NCBI RefSeq assembly: GCF_001643375.1
Contig: NZ_LSHB01000010.1
Location: forward strand, 55,288-119,287
DNA: 64,000 bases
Source of the DNA: Chryseobacterium sp. FP211-J200
GTDB lineage: Bacteria > Bacteroidota > Bacteroidia > Flavobacteriales > Weeksellaceae
Direction: 5' to 3'
Part shown: piece by piece, positions 52,494-61,266 of the stretch
How the letters are laid out: each line of letters begins with the position of its first letter
Position numbering within the stretch: position 1 is the first letter of the stretch
Notes under the pieces: generated by a model
The model's input: only the letters and a program-made list of their open reading frames with translations
What the model was told of the DNA's origin: nothing
Database searches by the model: none
Made by a program: the position numbers and the translations under genes

Positions 52494-52916
52494 GCTTATC
52501 GTGGATAAATTAAGATGTAATTGTTCGTCGTGATGTACGGAAACTTCCGCTTCAGGATATTTTTCTTTGATGAATTCTGCCGTTTTAATCGCCGAATAAA
52601 CCGAACGGTGTTGTCCGCCAGTGCAACCAAAATTGATCTGCAGATGCTCAAAATTTCGACCCAAATAATTTTCAATGCTGATTGAAATAAGAGATTGGAT
52701 TGATTTTAAGAAATTAGGCATTTCAGTTTTCGTTTCCAAAAATTCCTGAACACCGATGTCATTTCCTGTTTGTATTTTGTATTCTTCTATTCTTCCCGGA
52801 TTCAAAATTCCACGGCAATCGAAGACAAATCCTCCTCCGTTTTCGGTGTTATCTTTTGGGATGCCACCTTTTTTATAAGAAAAACTATGAATCTCTATAT
52901 TGAGTTTGTTCTGCAT
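52485..52916 (-). CDS. Stand-alone RapZ C-terminal domain protein
   Basis: The 143-residue protein is made only of the RapZ_C domain: FDCRGILNPGRIEEYK near residue 32 and FGCTGGQHRSVYSAI near 100. In E. coli this domain binds GlcN-6-P and controls GlmS through small RNAs. The N-terminal kinase domain is absent. In many Bacteroidota it is fused to, or next to, an AmgK-type phosphotransferase; neither is in view here. Sensing of a wall-recycling sugar is inference. Confidence 0.8.
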   Translation of the reverse strand: MQNKLNIEIHSFSYKKGGIPKDNTENGGGFVFDCRGILNPGRIEEYKIQTGNDIGVQEFLETKTEMPNFLKSIQSLISISIENYLGRNFEHLQINFGCTGGQHRSVYSAIKTAEFIKEKYPEAEVSVHHDEQLHLNLSTISDN

Positions 52917-53066
52917 TAAATCTAATTTTTCCGTAAAGTTACTTTTTTTAATTTTCTTTCAAAAATCTGAGTATTCTGAATTTAAAATTTAATTTTGCAC
53001 ATTAATTGATGTAAGTACGGAAAAATCAAACTAATTTCTTACTTTTAAAAATAAATCACAATTAAA

Positions 53067-54233
53067 ATGAAATTCATAAAATACTGTCTATTAATAAGTT
53101 TATTAATTTTCACGGTCAGCTGTAAAAAAACAAAAGTGGATGGCAGCAACCGGATGAGCTTTCAGGAAAGTATCAACGATATGGCTTCAAGCTTACCGAC
53201 TTTGAAACAGGTAAAATTCAATGAAGCTTTATATATCCTAAAAACCTTTGGTGTAGAAGCTGATGGCGACATTGCAGAAATCGAGGCATTGGGAAAACTT
53301 CTAAATGGTAAAAAAACACCAGACATTTTCAAAATGGCAGATGAAGTCGCTCAGAAAAACGGCATTACTTGGAGCAGTACAGCGCCGCCAAGCCTTGGAG
53401 AAATGAATATCTTCGGCAACGTAACGGCATCTGAAAAAGACCCTAATGACATAGACGCAGCAGCTTTGAACGTGATAGTTAGAAATATTGCAGGCGACAG
53501 TTTGACAGGCTCAAAAGGCTTGATCATCATTCCTCAATTACTTGACAACAACGGTAGAAAAGTAGATTTTGAAGGCGCAGCTTTGGAAACCATTATGGAA
53601 ATCTCAAGTGGCGGAACTAAGATCTCTACTTCTAAAAACCTGATGCAAGACCCAGCCTTCCGAGGTTTCACAATTAAATATTCATCACTTCCAAGAGAAA
53701 AAATCTTTGAAGATAAAATCGATATCAAACTATCTGTAAAAACGACCAAAAAGCTTTTACAGATGATAAAAATGGGCGTTCCAGTCAATGGTCAGGCACT
53801 TTACACACCACCAGCTCCGGTGATTGCAGATTCTCTACAAACTCCACCGCCAATAGTTGACCCGCAAACCGGAGAAACTGTTGTTCCGCCTGCTCCAACA
53901 CCGAAAGTGGTAAATCCTGACCCAAAAACAACGGTTAGCAAATTCCTTAATAATTTGTCAACTCAGAATTTCAAAGCGGCTTTTGATGCTGCTGACAATC
54001 CAAATTGGGGTTCTTATGACAAATTCTCAAATCCAAATTCAGGTTTCGGTTCTGTGAAAAATATCAATGTAAAAAACATCGCAGTTCCTTATAACAAAGA
54101 CAATTCAGCGAATGTGAACGTGACCTACGACGTAACAGACAAAAACGGAAAGGTATCTTCTCTTAATGTCACTTATGGTTTAAAAGCCGTCAACAACACC
54201 TGGAAAATCACCACTTATAAAATCAACAATTAA
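53067..54233 (+). CDS. Large lipoprotein with NTF2-like tail, unknown
   Basis: The 388-residue protein has a lipoprotein signal ending SLLIFTVSC (Cys19). The mature protein has an N-terminal helical part (MASSLPTLKQVKFNEALYILKTFGVEADGDIAEIEALGKLL), a beta part, and a Pro-rich linker (PPAPVIADSLQTPPPIVDPQTG). The last ~90 residues look like an NTF2/DUF4878-like domain (SKFLNNLSTQNFKAAFDAADNP ... KAVNNTWKITTYKI). A TAATTTTG -7 element lies at 52990-52997. It is 8 bases before apt, so probably cotranscribed. I recognise no firm family for the whole protein. Confidence 0.7.
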   Translation: MKFIKYCLLISLLIFTVSCKKTKVDGSNRMSFQESINDMASSLPTLKQVKFNEALYILKTFGVEADGDIAEIEALGKLLNGKKTPDIFKMADEVAQKNGITWSSTAPPSLGEMNIFGNVTASEKDPNDIDAAALNVIVRNIAGDSLTGSKGLIIIPQLLDNNGRKVDFEGAALETIMEISSGGTKISTSKNLMQDPAFRGFTIKYSSLPREKIFEDKIDIKLSVKTTKKLLQMIKMGVPVNGQALYTPPAPVIADSLQTPPPIVDPQTGETVVPPAPTPKVVNPDPKTTVSKFLNNLSTQNFKAAFDAADNPNWGSYDKFSNPNSGFGSVKNINVKNIAVPYNKDNSANVNVTYDVTDKNGKVSSLNVTYGLKAVNNTWKITTYKINN

Positions 54234-54241
54234 AATAAATA

Positions 54242-54778
54242 ATGGCGTCAGCAGAACTCATCCACAAACTAGAACAAACCATAGAAAACATTCCGGACTT
54301 CCCAATTCCGGGAATCCAATTCAAAGATATCTGTCCTATTTTTCTTCAACCAAAATTGTATGAAGAAGTAATTGCGGACCTTGCAGAGTTCAGCCGTGGA
54401 AAAATTGACGTCGTTTGCGGAATAGAAAGCCGCGGTTATCTTTTCGGAATTGCGATCGCTGTCGCTTTGGATGTTCCATTTGTACTCATTAGAAAAGCAG
54501 GAAAATTGCCACCACCATTCATCAGTGAAAAATATGACCTGGAATATGGCTCAGCCGAAATCGAAATGAAAACTGGACATCTTAAAGAAGGTCAACGCGT
54601 TTTGATTCACGATGACCTTTTGGCAACAGGCGGAACAACAGAGGCCGCTGCAAAATTAGTTGCAAAGCAAGGGGCAATCCCGACACAATTCAGTTTTTTG
54701 ATTGATTTAAAAGATTTGAACGGCGAAGAGAGATTATCAAAATTTGGGGCAGAAGTCTATTCTATCCTCAATTATTAA
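54242..54778 (+). CDS. apt: Adenine phosphoribosyltransferase
   Basis: The 178-residue purine-salvage enzyme makes AMP from adenine and PRPP. The family blocks are IPDFPIPGIQFKDICPI near the N-terminus, IESRGYLFGIAIAVALDVPFVLIRKAGKLP, and the PRPP-binding loop VLIHDDLLATGGTTEAAAKL (about residues 120-139). Confidence 0.95.
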   Translation: MASAELIHKLEQTIENIPDFPIPGIQFKDICPIFLQPKLYEEVIADLAEFSRGKIDVVCGIESRGYLFGIAIAVALDVPFVLIRKAGKLPPPFISEKYDLEYGSAEIEMKTGHLKEGQRVLIHDDLLATGGTTEAAAKLVAKQGAIPTQFSFLIDLKDLNGEERLSKFGAEVYSILNY

Positions 54779-54804
54779 AGAATTTTCATACTAAAAAAAG
54801 AATT

Positions 54805-54835
54805 TTTGCAAATCAAAACTAAAACATTAAATTTG
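54805..54835 (+). promoter_or_regulatory. Consensus promoter of the TPR-ribH operon
   Basis: TTTG (54805-54808), 19 bases, then TAAATTTG (54828-54835): a full match to TTTG-N19-TAnnTTTG. The start codon of the next gene is 21 bases downstream. Confidence 0.72.
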
Positions 54836-54856
54836 CACTTCATTTACTAAAAAATT

Positions 54857-55561
54857 ATGGCAGATCTACATAACAAAAAAAACGAACAAGAAGGAAAAGA
54901 AACGGTAGAATTCTTTAAAGACCTTGATAAAGAAGCACTTAATATCGAAGGCTTTTTAGAAAAAAATGCCAAAGTATTGAGCATTGGTTTTGGTATTTTG
55001 ATCGTTGCAGTTTTAGGCTGGTTCGGTTATCAGCAGTTCATTCTTGGTCCAAAAAACGAAGAAGCTACAAAAAGCTACCTTTCTGCTCAGAAAAACTTGG
55101 CTGAAGGAAAAGACGATTTGGCTCTTGGTGGAAAATCTGTTGCAAACCCAGGATTCTTGGGAACTTACGAACAATACGGAAGTACTGAAGCTGGTAAATT
55201 AGCAGCTTATAATGCTGGATTGATCGAGTTCAAAAAAGGAAACTATCAGAAAGCTTACGATCTGTTGGACAACTTCAGCTCTGGAAACAAAGTTTTGGTT
55301 GCACTTAAGTATGGTGCGATGGCAGACTGTCTTTCCAACCTGAACAAAAGCGATGATGCTTTAGCAATGGCTGACAAAGCTTCTTCTGCTTCAGACGACG
55401 CTTACACGTCTTACTATTTCACAAAGAAAGCAGGAATGTTGGCTTTGGCACTTAAGAAAAATGCAGATGCTAAAAAATACTTCGCTGCTATCGACGAGAA
55501 ATATCAGGATTATGACAACGGTCAATCCGATGCATTCATAGAAATGACAAAATATTATTAA
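54857..55561 (+). CDS. YfgM-like tetratricopeptide membrane protein
   Basis: The 234-residue protein has a cytosolic charged N-terminus, a single membrane segment at about 39-62 (VLSIGFGILIVAVLGWFGYQQF) and a periplasmic helical-repeat part (AYNAGLIEFKKGNYQKAYDLLDNF, KYGAMADCLSNLNKSDDALAMADKA, DAKKYFAAID). The family resembles YfgM, which escorts proteins at SecYEG. It is followed by ribH after 13 bases under the same promoter. Confidence 0.85.
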   Translation: MADLHNKKNEQEGKETVEFFKDLDKEALNIEGFLEKNAKVLSIGFGILIVAVLGWFGYQQFILGPKNEEATKSYLSAQKNLAEGKDDLALGGKSVANPGFLGTYEQYGSTEAGKLAAYNAGLIEFKKGNYQKAYDLLDNFSSGNKVLVALKYGAMADCLSNLNKSDDALAMADKASSASDDAYTSYYFTKKAGMLALALKKNADAKKYFAAIDEKYQDYDNGQSDAFIEMTKYY

Positions 55562-55574
55562 AATATAAAAAAAT

Positions 55575-56060
55575 ATGGCTACTGTAAATCTTTCAGATTA
55601 CAAACCGCTCAACATATCCAATGCCGATGAATATTCAATCGGCATTGTTGTTTCTGAGTGGAACGACTTTATCACTTACAACCTTCGAAACGGTGCGCTT
55701 GACACTTTGAAAGCAGAAGGAATCAAGGAAGAGAACATTCAAATCTATTACGTTCCCGGCGCATTCGAGTTGAGTTTTGCGACGATGAAACTTTGTCGTT
55801 CAGGCAAATTTGCTGCGGTGATTGCGATTGGAAATGTCATCCGTGGAGAAACACCTCACTTTGAGTTCGTATGTTCCGGAGTCACGCAAGGCATCAAGGA
55901 TTGTAATATTTTGACCGACACACCAGCAATTTTCTGTGTTTTGACAGACGACAACAAAGAACAATCTATCGCAAGAAGCGGTGGAAGTCTTGGCAACAAA
56001 GGTGTGGAAGCTGCAGTTACGGCATTAAAAATGATAGACTTCAATAACAAATCAAATTAG
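55575..56060 (+). CDS. ribH: 6,7-dimethyl-8-ribityllumazine synthase
   Basis: The 161-residue enzyme catalyses the penultimate step of riboflavin synthesis. The conserved blocks are VVSEWNDFITYNLRNGALDTL, VPGAFELSFA near residue 60, and IAIGNVIRGETPHFEFVCSGVTQGI (catalytic His in ETPHF) near 83-105. It is probably expressed with the upstream TPR gene. A family A repeat begins 22 bases after the stop. Confidence 0.95.
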   Translation: MATVNLSDYKPLNISNADEYSIGIVVSEWNDFITYNLRNGALDTLKAEGIKEENIQIYYVPGAFELSFATMKLCRSGKFAAVIAIGNVIRGETPHFEFVCSGVTQGIKDCNILTDTPAIFCVLTDDNKEQSIARSGGSLGNKGVEAAVTALKMIDFNNKSN

Positions 56061-56082
56061 ATTTTTTGGTTAGAGATTTCTT

Positions 56083-56167
56083 GGAGCTATTTCCTGCTGT
56101 CCACTGTATCTTTTTTCCCAAGCTAAAATCCAGCCACAAAAAAAGGATGCCGTTCCCATCAGGGCTA
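56083..56167 (+). repeat. Family A 3'-end repeat, copy 2
   Basis: This 85-bp element starts GGAGCTATTTCCTGCTG and ends CCGTTCCCATCAGGGCTA, as in copy 1. Its centre has TATCTTTTTT and AAAAAAAGGAT, which pair across the variable loop. It lies 22 bases after the ribH stop in the same direction and could act as its terminator. Confidence 0.75.
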
Positions 56168-56245
56168 TTTGAAAATGACCGTTCCAAAAAAAATCACCTA
56201 ATATCAAAAAGAAAATACTAATTTTAAAACACAAAATTTAAAAAG

Positions 56246-57094
56246 ATGAAATGGACAAACGACAGAAGCGGAAACTTTGAAGATAGACGTGGCTCAGGCG
56301 GCGGTGGCGGAATGCTTGTGGGCGGTGGATTGGGAACGATCATCATTGCGGCAATTGTTTTCTTCCTTGGAGGAGATCCGTCAGCTATTTTAAACAACGG
56401 CGCATCTTCATCACAACAGACCGAACAAAGACAACTATCAAAAGAAGAACTCAATATTGGGGAATTTGTAAGTATGACAACTGCTTTAAACGAAGAAACC
56501 TGGAGCAAAATTTTTCAGGAAAACGGCATTCAATTCAAACCTGCAAAAGTAGTCGCATTTGAAACAGCAACACAATCTGGTTGTGGACCAGCACAGTCCG
56601 AAATGGGACCTTTCTATTGCCCAGCAGACCAAACCATCTACATGGATATGAGCTTCTTCAATGAGCTTCAGCAGAATTTTGGAGCTAAGGTTGGACAATT
56701 CACAATCGCTTATGTTCTAGGCCATGAGTATGGACACCACATTCAAACCCTTTTAGGAACAACCCAAAAAGTAAATGAATTAAGAGGAAAATATTCTGAA
56801 ACTGAGATGAACAAAGTTTCTGTCGCAACGGAACTACAAGCCGATTTCTATGCCGGATTATGGGCAAAGCAGACGGATAATCGCGAGAAAATTTTAGAAC
56901 CTGGCGATATTCAACAGGCTATGAGCGCAGCAGCAGCAGTTGGCGATGATAACATCCAGAAAAGAGGACAAGGCTACGTGAATCAGGAAAGCTTCACACA
57001 CGGTTCTTCTGCACAAAGAGAAGAATGGTTTATGAAAGGTTATAATACAGGCGACATACGACAAGGTGATACTTTCAATGCGCTTTTGAAATAA
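56246..57094 (+). CDS. YpfJ-family neutral zinc metallopeptidase
   Basis: The 282-residue protein has a hydrophilic N-terminus with a Gly-rich run, then a single membrane segment (GGGLGTIIIAAIVFFLGG, about 33-50). The catalytic domain has zinc-binding HExxH in YVLGHEYGHHIQT (about residue 158) and ELQADFYAGLWAKQ. WFMKGYNTGD closes the family pattern. The KPN_02809/YpfJ family is widely conserved; its substrate is unknown. Confidence 0.92.
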   Translation: MKWTNDRSGNFEDRRGSGGGGGMLVGGGLGTIIIAAIVFFLGGDPSAILNNGASSSQQTEQRQLSKEELNIGEFVSMTTALNEETWSKIFQENGIQFKPAKVVAFETATQSGCGPAQSEMGPFYCPADQTIYMDMSFFNELQQNFGAKVGQFTIAYVLGHEYGHHIQTLLGTTQKVNELRGKYSETEMNKVSVATELQADFYAGLWAKQTDNREKILEPGDIQQAMSAAAAVGDDNIQKRGQGYVNQESFTHGSSAQREEWFMKGYNTGDIRQGDTFNALLK

Positions 57095-57117
57095 GAAAAT
57101 TTACGTTTTTAGTTAAT

Positions 57118-57155
57118 AAAAAAGAACAGATCAATTAATGTCTGTTCTTTTTTTT
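57118..57155 (+). terminator. Intrinsic terminator of the ypfJ gene
   Basis: AAAGAACAGA (57121-57130) pairs with TCTGTTCTTT (57141-57150), with eight or more T after it. Confidence 0.85.
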
Positions 57156-57217
57156 ATGTGTTGAAGTCGATTCTAGAAAACTGCAAGATTTCGAATTAAA
57201 AAAATTTTGCTGCAAAA

Positions 57218-57718
57218 TCACGAATAACTTTTAAATTGTTTTGATTCTATGATGATCTGATTGCCGTCGGACAAGTTATTATTGCAGAGAGAAACCATAA
57301 GATTGCCGTCATTAGAAACAAATTCCTCGCTCGTTCCCCAATCATTTTTTATGGTTTGCAGAAGTTTACCCCATTTGGAACTAATGAGATGAGTTCTAAA
57401 TTCATCCAAAATATGGCTGCTGACCACAAGGGAAACTCTTTGGACAACACCGTTTTGAATCACATAAAAAATGGAATCTGCTTTTACATCAAAATCCAGC
57501 AACTTGGCACTTTCATTTTTTTTCTCGATAAAATTGTAAAGGGAATTACCACTTTCTTTGTCATTGCCAATTGCGAAAACTTCTTTACTCTTTCTCCCGA
57601 TGACATCGCTTAAATCCTTACTATTATTGGAAGAGGTGCAACTGCTCAACAGATTGACAGGAATGATTGGCAGCAAAAGTAGTGGCGAGATGGTTTTAAG
57701 AAAAATTTTCCTGTCCAC
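57218..57718 (-). CDS. Small lipoprotein at the end of the DUF4280 operon
   Basis: The frame starts with GTG at 57718. No internal ATG would give a better start. The 166-residue protein has a hydrophobic N-terminus (SPLLLLPIIPVNLLSSC, lipobox LSSC near Cys27). The mature domain has repeated beta strands (SIFYVIQNGVVQRVSLVVSS, NLMVSLCNNNLSDGNQIIIES). It starts 3 bases after the stop of the preceding gene. Placement last in an effector-like operon and outer/periplasmic lipidation fit an immunity protein, but this is inference; no family recognised. Confidence 0.7.
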   Translation of the reverse strand: MDRKIFLKTISPLLLLPIIPVNLLSSCTSSNNSKDLSDVIGRKSKEVFAIGNDKESGNSLYNFIEKKNESAKLLDFDVKADSIFYVIQNGVVQRVSLVVSSHILDEFRTHLISSKWGKLLQTIKNDWGTSEEFVSNDGNLMVSLCNNNLSDGNQIIIESKQFKSYS

Positions 57719-57721
57719 TTT

Positions 57722-58546
57722 TTACAGAATTTTGAATTGATTATCATTCATCCTCTCATCACTGTATAATTTGATATCAATGGAAACTCCAGTTTGCTCA
57801 TCCTTATCTTTTTTGAAAAATAGGATCGTGTTACCATCCGGTCTTAGAACATCAGCGACTCTCCCATCACCATAAACCCTTACTTTTCCCAGATCTAGGT
57901 CCTGAAGTTGGTAAACATTTCCGCCAATCGGCTGGTGCTTGATCAGTTGTTCAAAAAGTTTTACTGTATCAGACTTTCCTTTTTCCGTTTCGAACAAGGC
58001 AATATTGGTCCTGTTGAAACTCTCTTTCATCAGTTCATACAACTGTACCGCATTTCTTTCTTTTGCCAATTGATAAATTTCTGTGAATGTTGCGATGACC
58101 TTTTTATCGTACTCAGGAATAGAAGCTATCTTTCTTCCTTTGCTCCAATTTTTATCGATTGAATAAGGATTGTCTGCATCGAACTGCACATTCCATGATA
58201 CAGGTGGAGGCAACAAAACACCACTATCATTCTTCAACAGATTGGAAGGCATCTTCGTCTGTCTGGGTATGATATCGATTTTGTCTTCAAAACCTTTACT
58301 TTGGTCAGCACCGTAAAGGTAGATCTCTATAAAGCAATTTTCGTTAAATTCAGATTGTCCTTTTTTAGGATATACTTCAAATCTGATATTTTGTTTTCCT
58401 GCTCCGTAGATATAAGAATTGAGAAGGAAATTGCCTGCTAGACTTTTCACACCATCAAGATTATCAATGACGAGGATCTCATTTAAGAATATTTTAAATG
58501 AACATTCTCCGGAAGTATAATCTAAATGATAAAATGGTTTTTTCAT
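57722..58546 (-). CDS. Unknown protein of the DUF4280 operon (274 aa)
   Basis: The protein has no signal peptide or membrane segment. The N-terminal half is beta-rich (FKIFLNEILVIDNLDGVKSLAGNFLLNSYIYG, CFIEIYLYGADQSKG). A helical middle follows (EIYQLAKERNAVQLYELMKESFN). The C-terminal YQLQDLDLGKVRVYGDGRVADVLRPDGNTILFFKKD resembles adaptor or structural modules more than an enzyme. It lies 6 bases after the 903-residue gene. Co-delivery or adaptor function for the DUF4280 cassette is inferred. Confidence 0.7.
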   Translation of the reverse strand: MKKPFYHLDYTSGECSFKIFLNEILVIDNLDGVKSLAGNFLLNSYIYGAGKQNIRFEVYPKKGQSEFNENCFIEIYLYGADQSKGFEDKIDIIPRQTKMPSNLLKNDSGVLLPPPVSWNVQFDADNPYSIDKNWSKGRKIASIPEYDKKVIATFTEIYQLAKERNAVQLYELMKESFNRTNIALFETEKGKSDTVKLFEQLIKHQPIGGNVYQLQDLDLGKVRVYGDGRVADVLRPDGNTILFFKKDKDEQTGVSIDIKLYSDERMNDNQFKIL

Positions 58547-58552
58547 ATGTTT

Positions 58553-61264
58553 TTATTTTGCTGCTTCAATTAGAGGGATCATGAGTGGTTTTTGGCCTTC
58601 GTCACTGTTGACATCGCTTTCTGGGTTGGCATCGTCTGGCTCAAACCAAGTGTCTTCTTTATCATAAACAGTAAATGTCATTGGACCGGCAATGATCTCC
58701 ACAATAATCTTGCCTTTTAGTCCCGAAAAACCTCCCGAAAACTGACCAAATAAGCCATCTTTCTGATTGGTCAAGAATAATTTGGCATCCCAATAAGCTT
58801 TCAGATAAGCTTCAGCTTTCGCTCCAAAATTAAATTCATAACTCGTATACGGAATCGTTACCTTTCCTTTTCCTACTAAGATAACCTCCAATTTGACGGT
58901 GAAGACACCCTCGATGTATGACTTTTCATTTTTTTCGCTTGAAAGCTGAGCACGAGTGTCGACCATATTGATCTGAAAAGCATTGATATTGGCATTCAAT
59001 TCTCCACTAAACACCAAATTGACTTCGAATTTTGTTTCTAGATTTTCACTATTTAATTTATTGAATCCAGTAATTATCCCATCAATTAGTTTTGCCAAAG
59101 GATGTGGGATATACTTCACCATTTCATGGATTTTAAGTGTCAGATCTGCGCCTATGAGTGGACTTGCATACCAATCAAGATTCCCTTCCAAGCCTACTTT
59201 ATGCTTATTTTCCGGTGCAGTCCCCACCTTGTTGCCCCAAGTGATCATGATGCAGGTAGAAGGTGATTTTATTTCGAAATCAAAAGGAAATTTTTTGGCT
59301 CTTAGCAGATCAGCACCACCCTCAGTTCCATACGTTACCGTGTCTGCAATTTTCTTCATTTTAAGGAAGACTGCGCAGACCTTTCTAATTTTTTCAGCAA
59401 ATTCGAATTCGGCCTTTATCAGATCATTACCGTTAACTTTCGGGTTGAACAATCCTAATTTGAATTGTCCCAACGTCGCCTGTTGAGTCTGAAGATTATA
59501 CTCCTGTTGCGATAATCCTTGATATCTTTTTAGTGTACCTTCAACATTATAAGTGGTCAGATTCCCATGATTGTACGCTAGTGGATTGCTGTAATTATAA
59601 GACAATGCGACTTCCCATTCTACATCGGGATATACTTTTATTTTTACTATTTGATTCGGATATCTGCAAGTGCTGACAGGTACAAAGTAGAGTTGCGCTT
59701 GGGATTCATTTGGCCAAATATATCTGAAGACCCAAAACGCGTCCAAAGCAATATTTTGTGCTCTACTGCCATCTGCAACAGATTTGTTGTACAGATATCT
59801 TAGCATTAAGGTCATTTTCTCGTTACTATCAAACTTATAATCCACATTTTCTGACCATTGCTGAAGTTGTGATACATCGCCTGAAGGTCCGCGTGTGTTG
59901 TCTGCCTGTACATCGTAATCTCCTTCCTGACTTGAATCCTTGACCATAGGATAGTTGCCGTCTTTGCTACGCATTGCCGGAATAACCTTACCAACTTGGA
60001 AAACATTTTTTTTCTCGTAATGCTTTTGTCCGGTTTCTAACAACAAGCCTTGACAGAAAGTATCTGTGGTAGTAAGTTTATCAAGCGTGATGGAAACATT
60101 CTTTCTCTCATCACCTGCTATGATAGAGAATGTTTGGGCAGTTCTGTCTATTGGATTTGTAGTATCATCCTCATCGAAGATCACGAATGCATCACGGTCC
60201 TTATCACCTTCATCCTTCACCGTAATTTTGGAATAGCCGCAAGGATCAAATTCTTTTTTGGTATATCTTATATCCCCGATATACTGGATCATCTCATTTT
60301 TCTGGACCTCGAATTTTGACATCATGTCCGAGAAGGTATCAAATGGTACCAATAGAACGTGAGAACTGTCATAGACCCACTTACCGCGAACCATCTTCAT
60401 CCAGTCTCGTGTATCTATTTCAGAATTATGCTCACCCGAAATATATTGTGTGTCTGGAGAAGTGAATACCGGTGTCGAAAAAGCCTCATGACCTTTCATT
60501 CTTAGGAAATGTTCTTCGTCCTTATTTTTGTCAGCGTGGCCTTTCTGCCACTCTGGGTCAATAAAAAACTTCAAAGTTGTGCTACAGTTGTAACCGAAAT
60601 TGGCACTTTTCAAAGCTTTGACACCAGATTTTGCAACGACATTGCCTTTGTTAACTAGCTCCACCTCAAATTGGAACTCCATGTTACCACGTCTCCAATC
60701 CGGCAGCAAATGTGTGTACACCACGACATCCACCGTTTGGCCATAAGCTGCTTTTTTATCCTTATTCTCCAATGGAATGTATCCATTTTCCGGAAACTTG
60801 AACTGGGCATATAAAACCTTGGGCGTATCTATGGCAACTAGGAAAATATTTCCGATTTCGTATTCCGGGAAATTGGTATATGGCATCAGCATATGCATTG
60901 AGCCCAGATTACCATCATTATTATTCTTGAGAACTTGACCTCTATTGATTACAATATTGTTTCCCTGTAAAATGGTATAGTCTGTAGCTTCAAGCTCTGT
61001 AAGAAGTTTCTCAAAAAATGCGCTATTTCTGAGTTGTGGATAGAGATTTTTATAATTGAGCCAAACATGTTGTCTTATTAGGAGCCATTTTACATCACTC
61101 ATTGTCTTTTGGGGATTGGTGGTATTCCTTCCCAAACATGTTTCATCGATAAAGGCCGTCAAAGAATTTTGGCTTGAGTCTAATTCTACCAGAGAGGTTG
61201 ATCCGTATGTTTTTACATTAGGAGCATCTTTTATCAGTGCTTTTTGAATTCCTGCTGTTCCCAT
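58553..61264 (-). CDS. Large unknown protein of the DUF4280 operon (903 aa)
   Basis: The 903-residue protein has no signal peptide and no obvious membrane segment, and starts only 2 bases after the DUF4280 gene stop. It is beta-rich with many aromatic residues. The first ~260 residues form one region (MLMPYTNFPEYEIGNIFLVAIDTP, VDVVVYTHLLPDWRRGNMEFQFEVELVNKG). The middle (about 440-640) is different. The last ~200 residues (from PLIGADLTLKIHEMVKYIP near 702) contain an amphipathic helix followed by beta strands and a Gly-rich FSGGFSGLKGKIIVEIIAGP. No catalytic motif is recognised. A carrier or effector delivered by the PAAR-like tip is the working guess. Confidence 0.75.
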   Translation of the reverse strand: MGTAGIQKALIKDAPNVKTYGSTSLVELDSSQNSLTAFIDETCLGRNTTNPQKTMSDVKWLLIRQHVWLNYKNLYPQLRNSAFFEKLLTELEATDYTILQGNNIVINRGQVLKNNNDGNLGSMHMLMPYTNFPEYEIGNIFLVAIDTPKVLYAQFKFPENGYIPLENKDKKAAYGQTVDVVVYTHLLPDWRRGNMEFQFEVELVNKGNVVAKSGVKALKSANFGYNCSTTLKFFIDPEWQKGHADKNKDEEHFLRMKGHEAFSTPVFTSPDTQYISGEHNSEIDTRDWMKMVRGKWVYDSSHVLLVPFDTFSDMMSKFEVQKNEMIQYIGDIRYTKKEFDPCGYSKITVKDEGDKDRDAFVIFDEDDTTNPIDRTAQTFSIIAGDERKNVSITLDKLTTTDTFCQGLLLETGQKHYEKKNVFQVGKVIPAMRSKDGNYPMVKDSSQEGDYDVQADNTRGPSGDVSQLQQWSENVDYKFDSNEKMTLMLRYLYNKSVADGSRAQNIALDAFWVFRYIWPNESQAQLYFVPVSTCRYPNQIVKIKVYPDVEWEVALSYNYSNPLAYNHGNLTTYNVEGTLKRYQGLSQQEYNLQTQQATLGQFKLGLFNPKVNGNDLIKAEFEFAEKIRKVCAVFLKMKKIADTVTYGTEGGADLLRAKKFPFDFEIKSPSTCIMITWGNKVGTAPENKHKVGLEGNLDWYASPLIGADLTLKIHEMVKYIPHPLAKLIDGIITGFNKLNSENLETKFEVNLVFSGELNANINAFQINMVDTRAQLSSEKNEKSYIEGVFTVKLEVILVGKGKVTIPYTSYEFNFGAKAEAYLKAYWDAKLFLTNQKDGLFGQFSGGFSGLKGKIIVEIIAGPMTFTVYDKEDTWFEPDDANPESDVNSDEGQKPLMIPLIEAAK

Positions 61265-61266
61265 AT

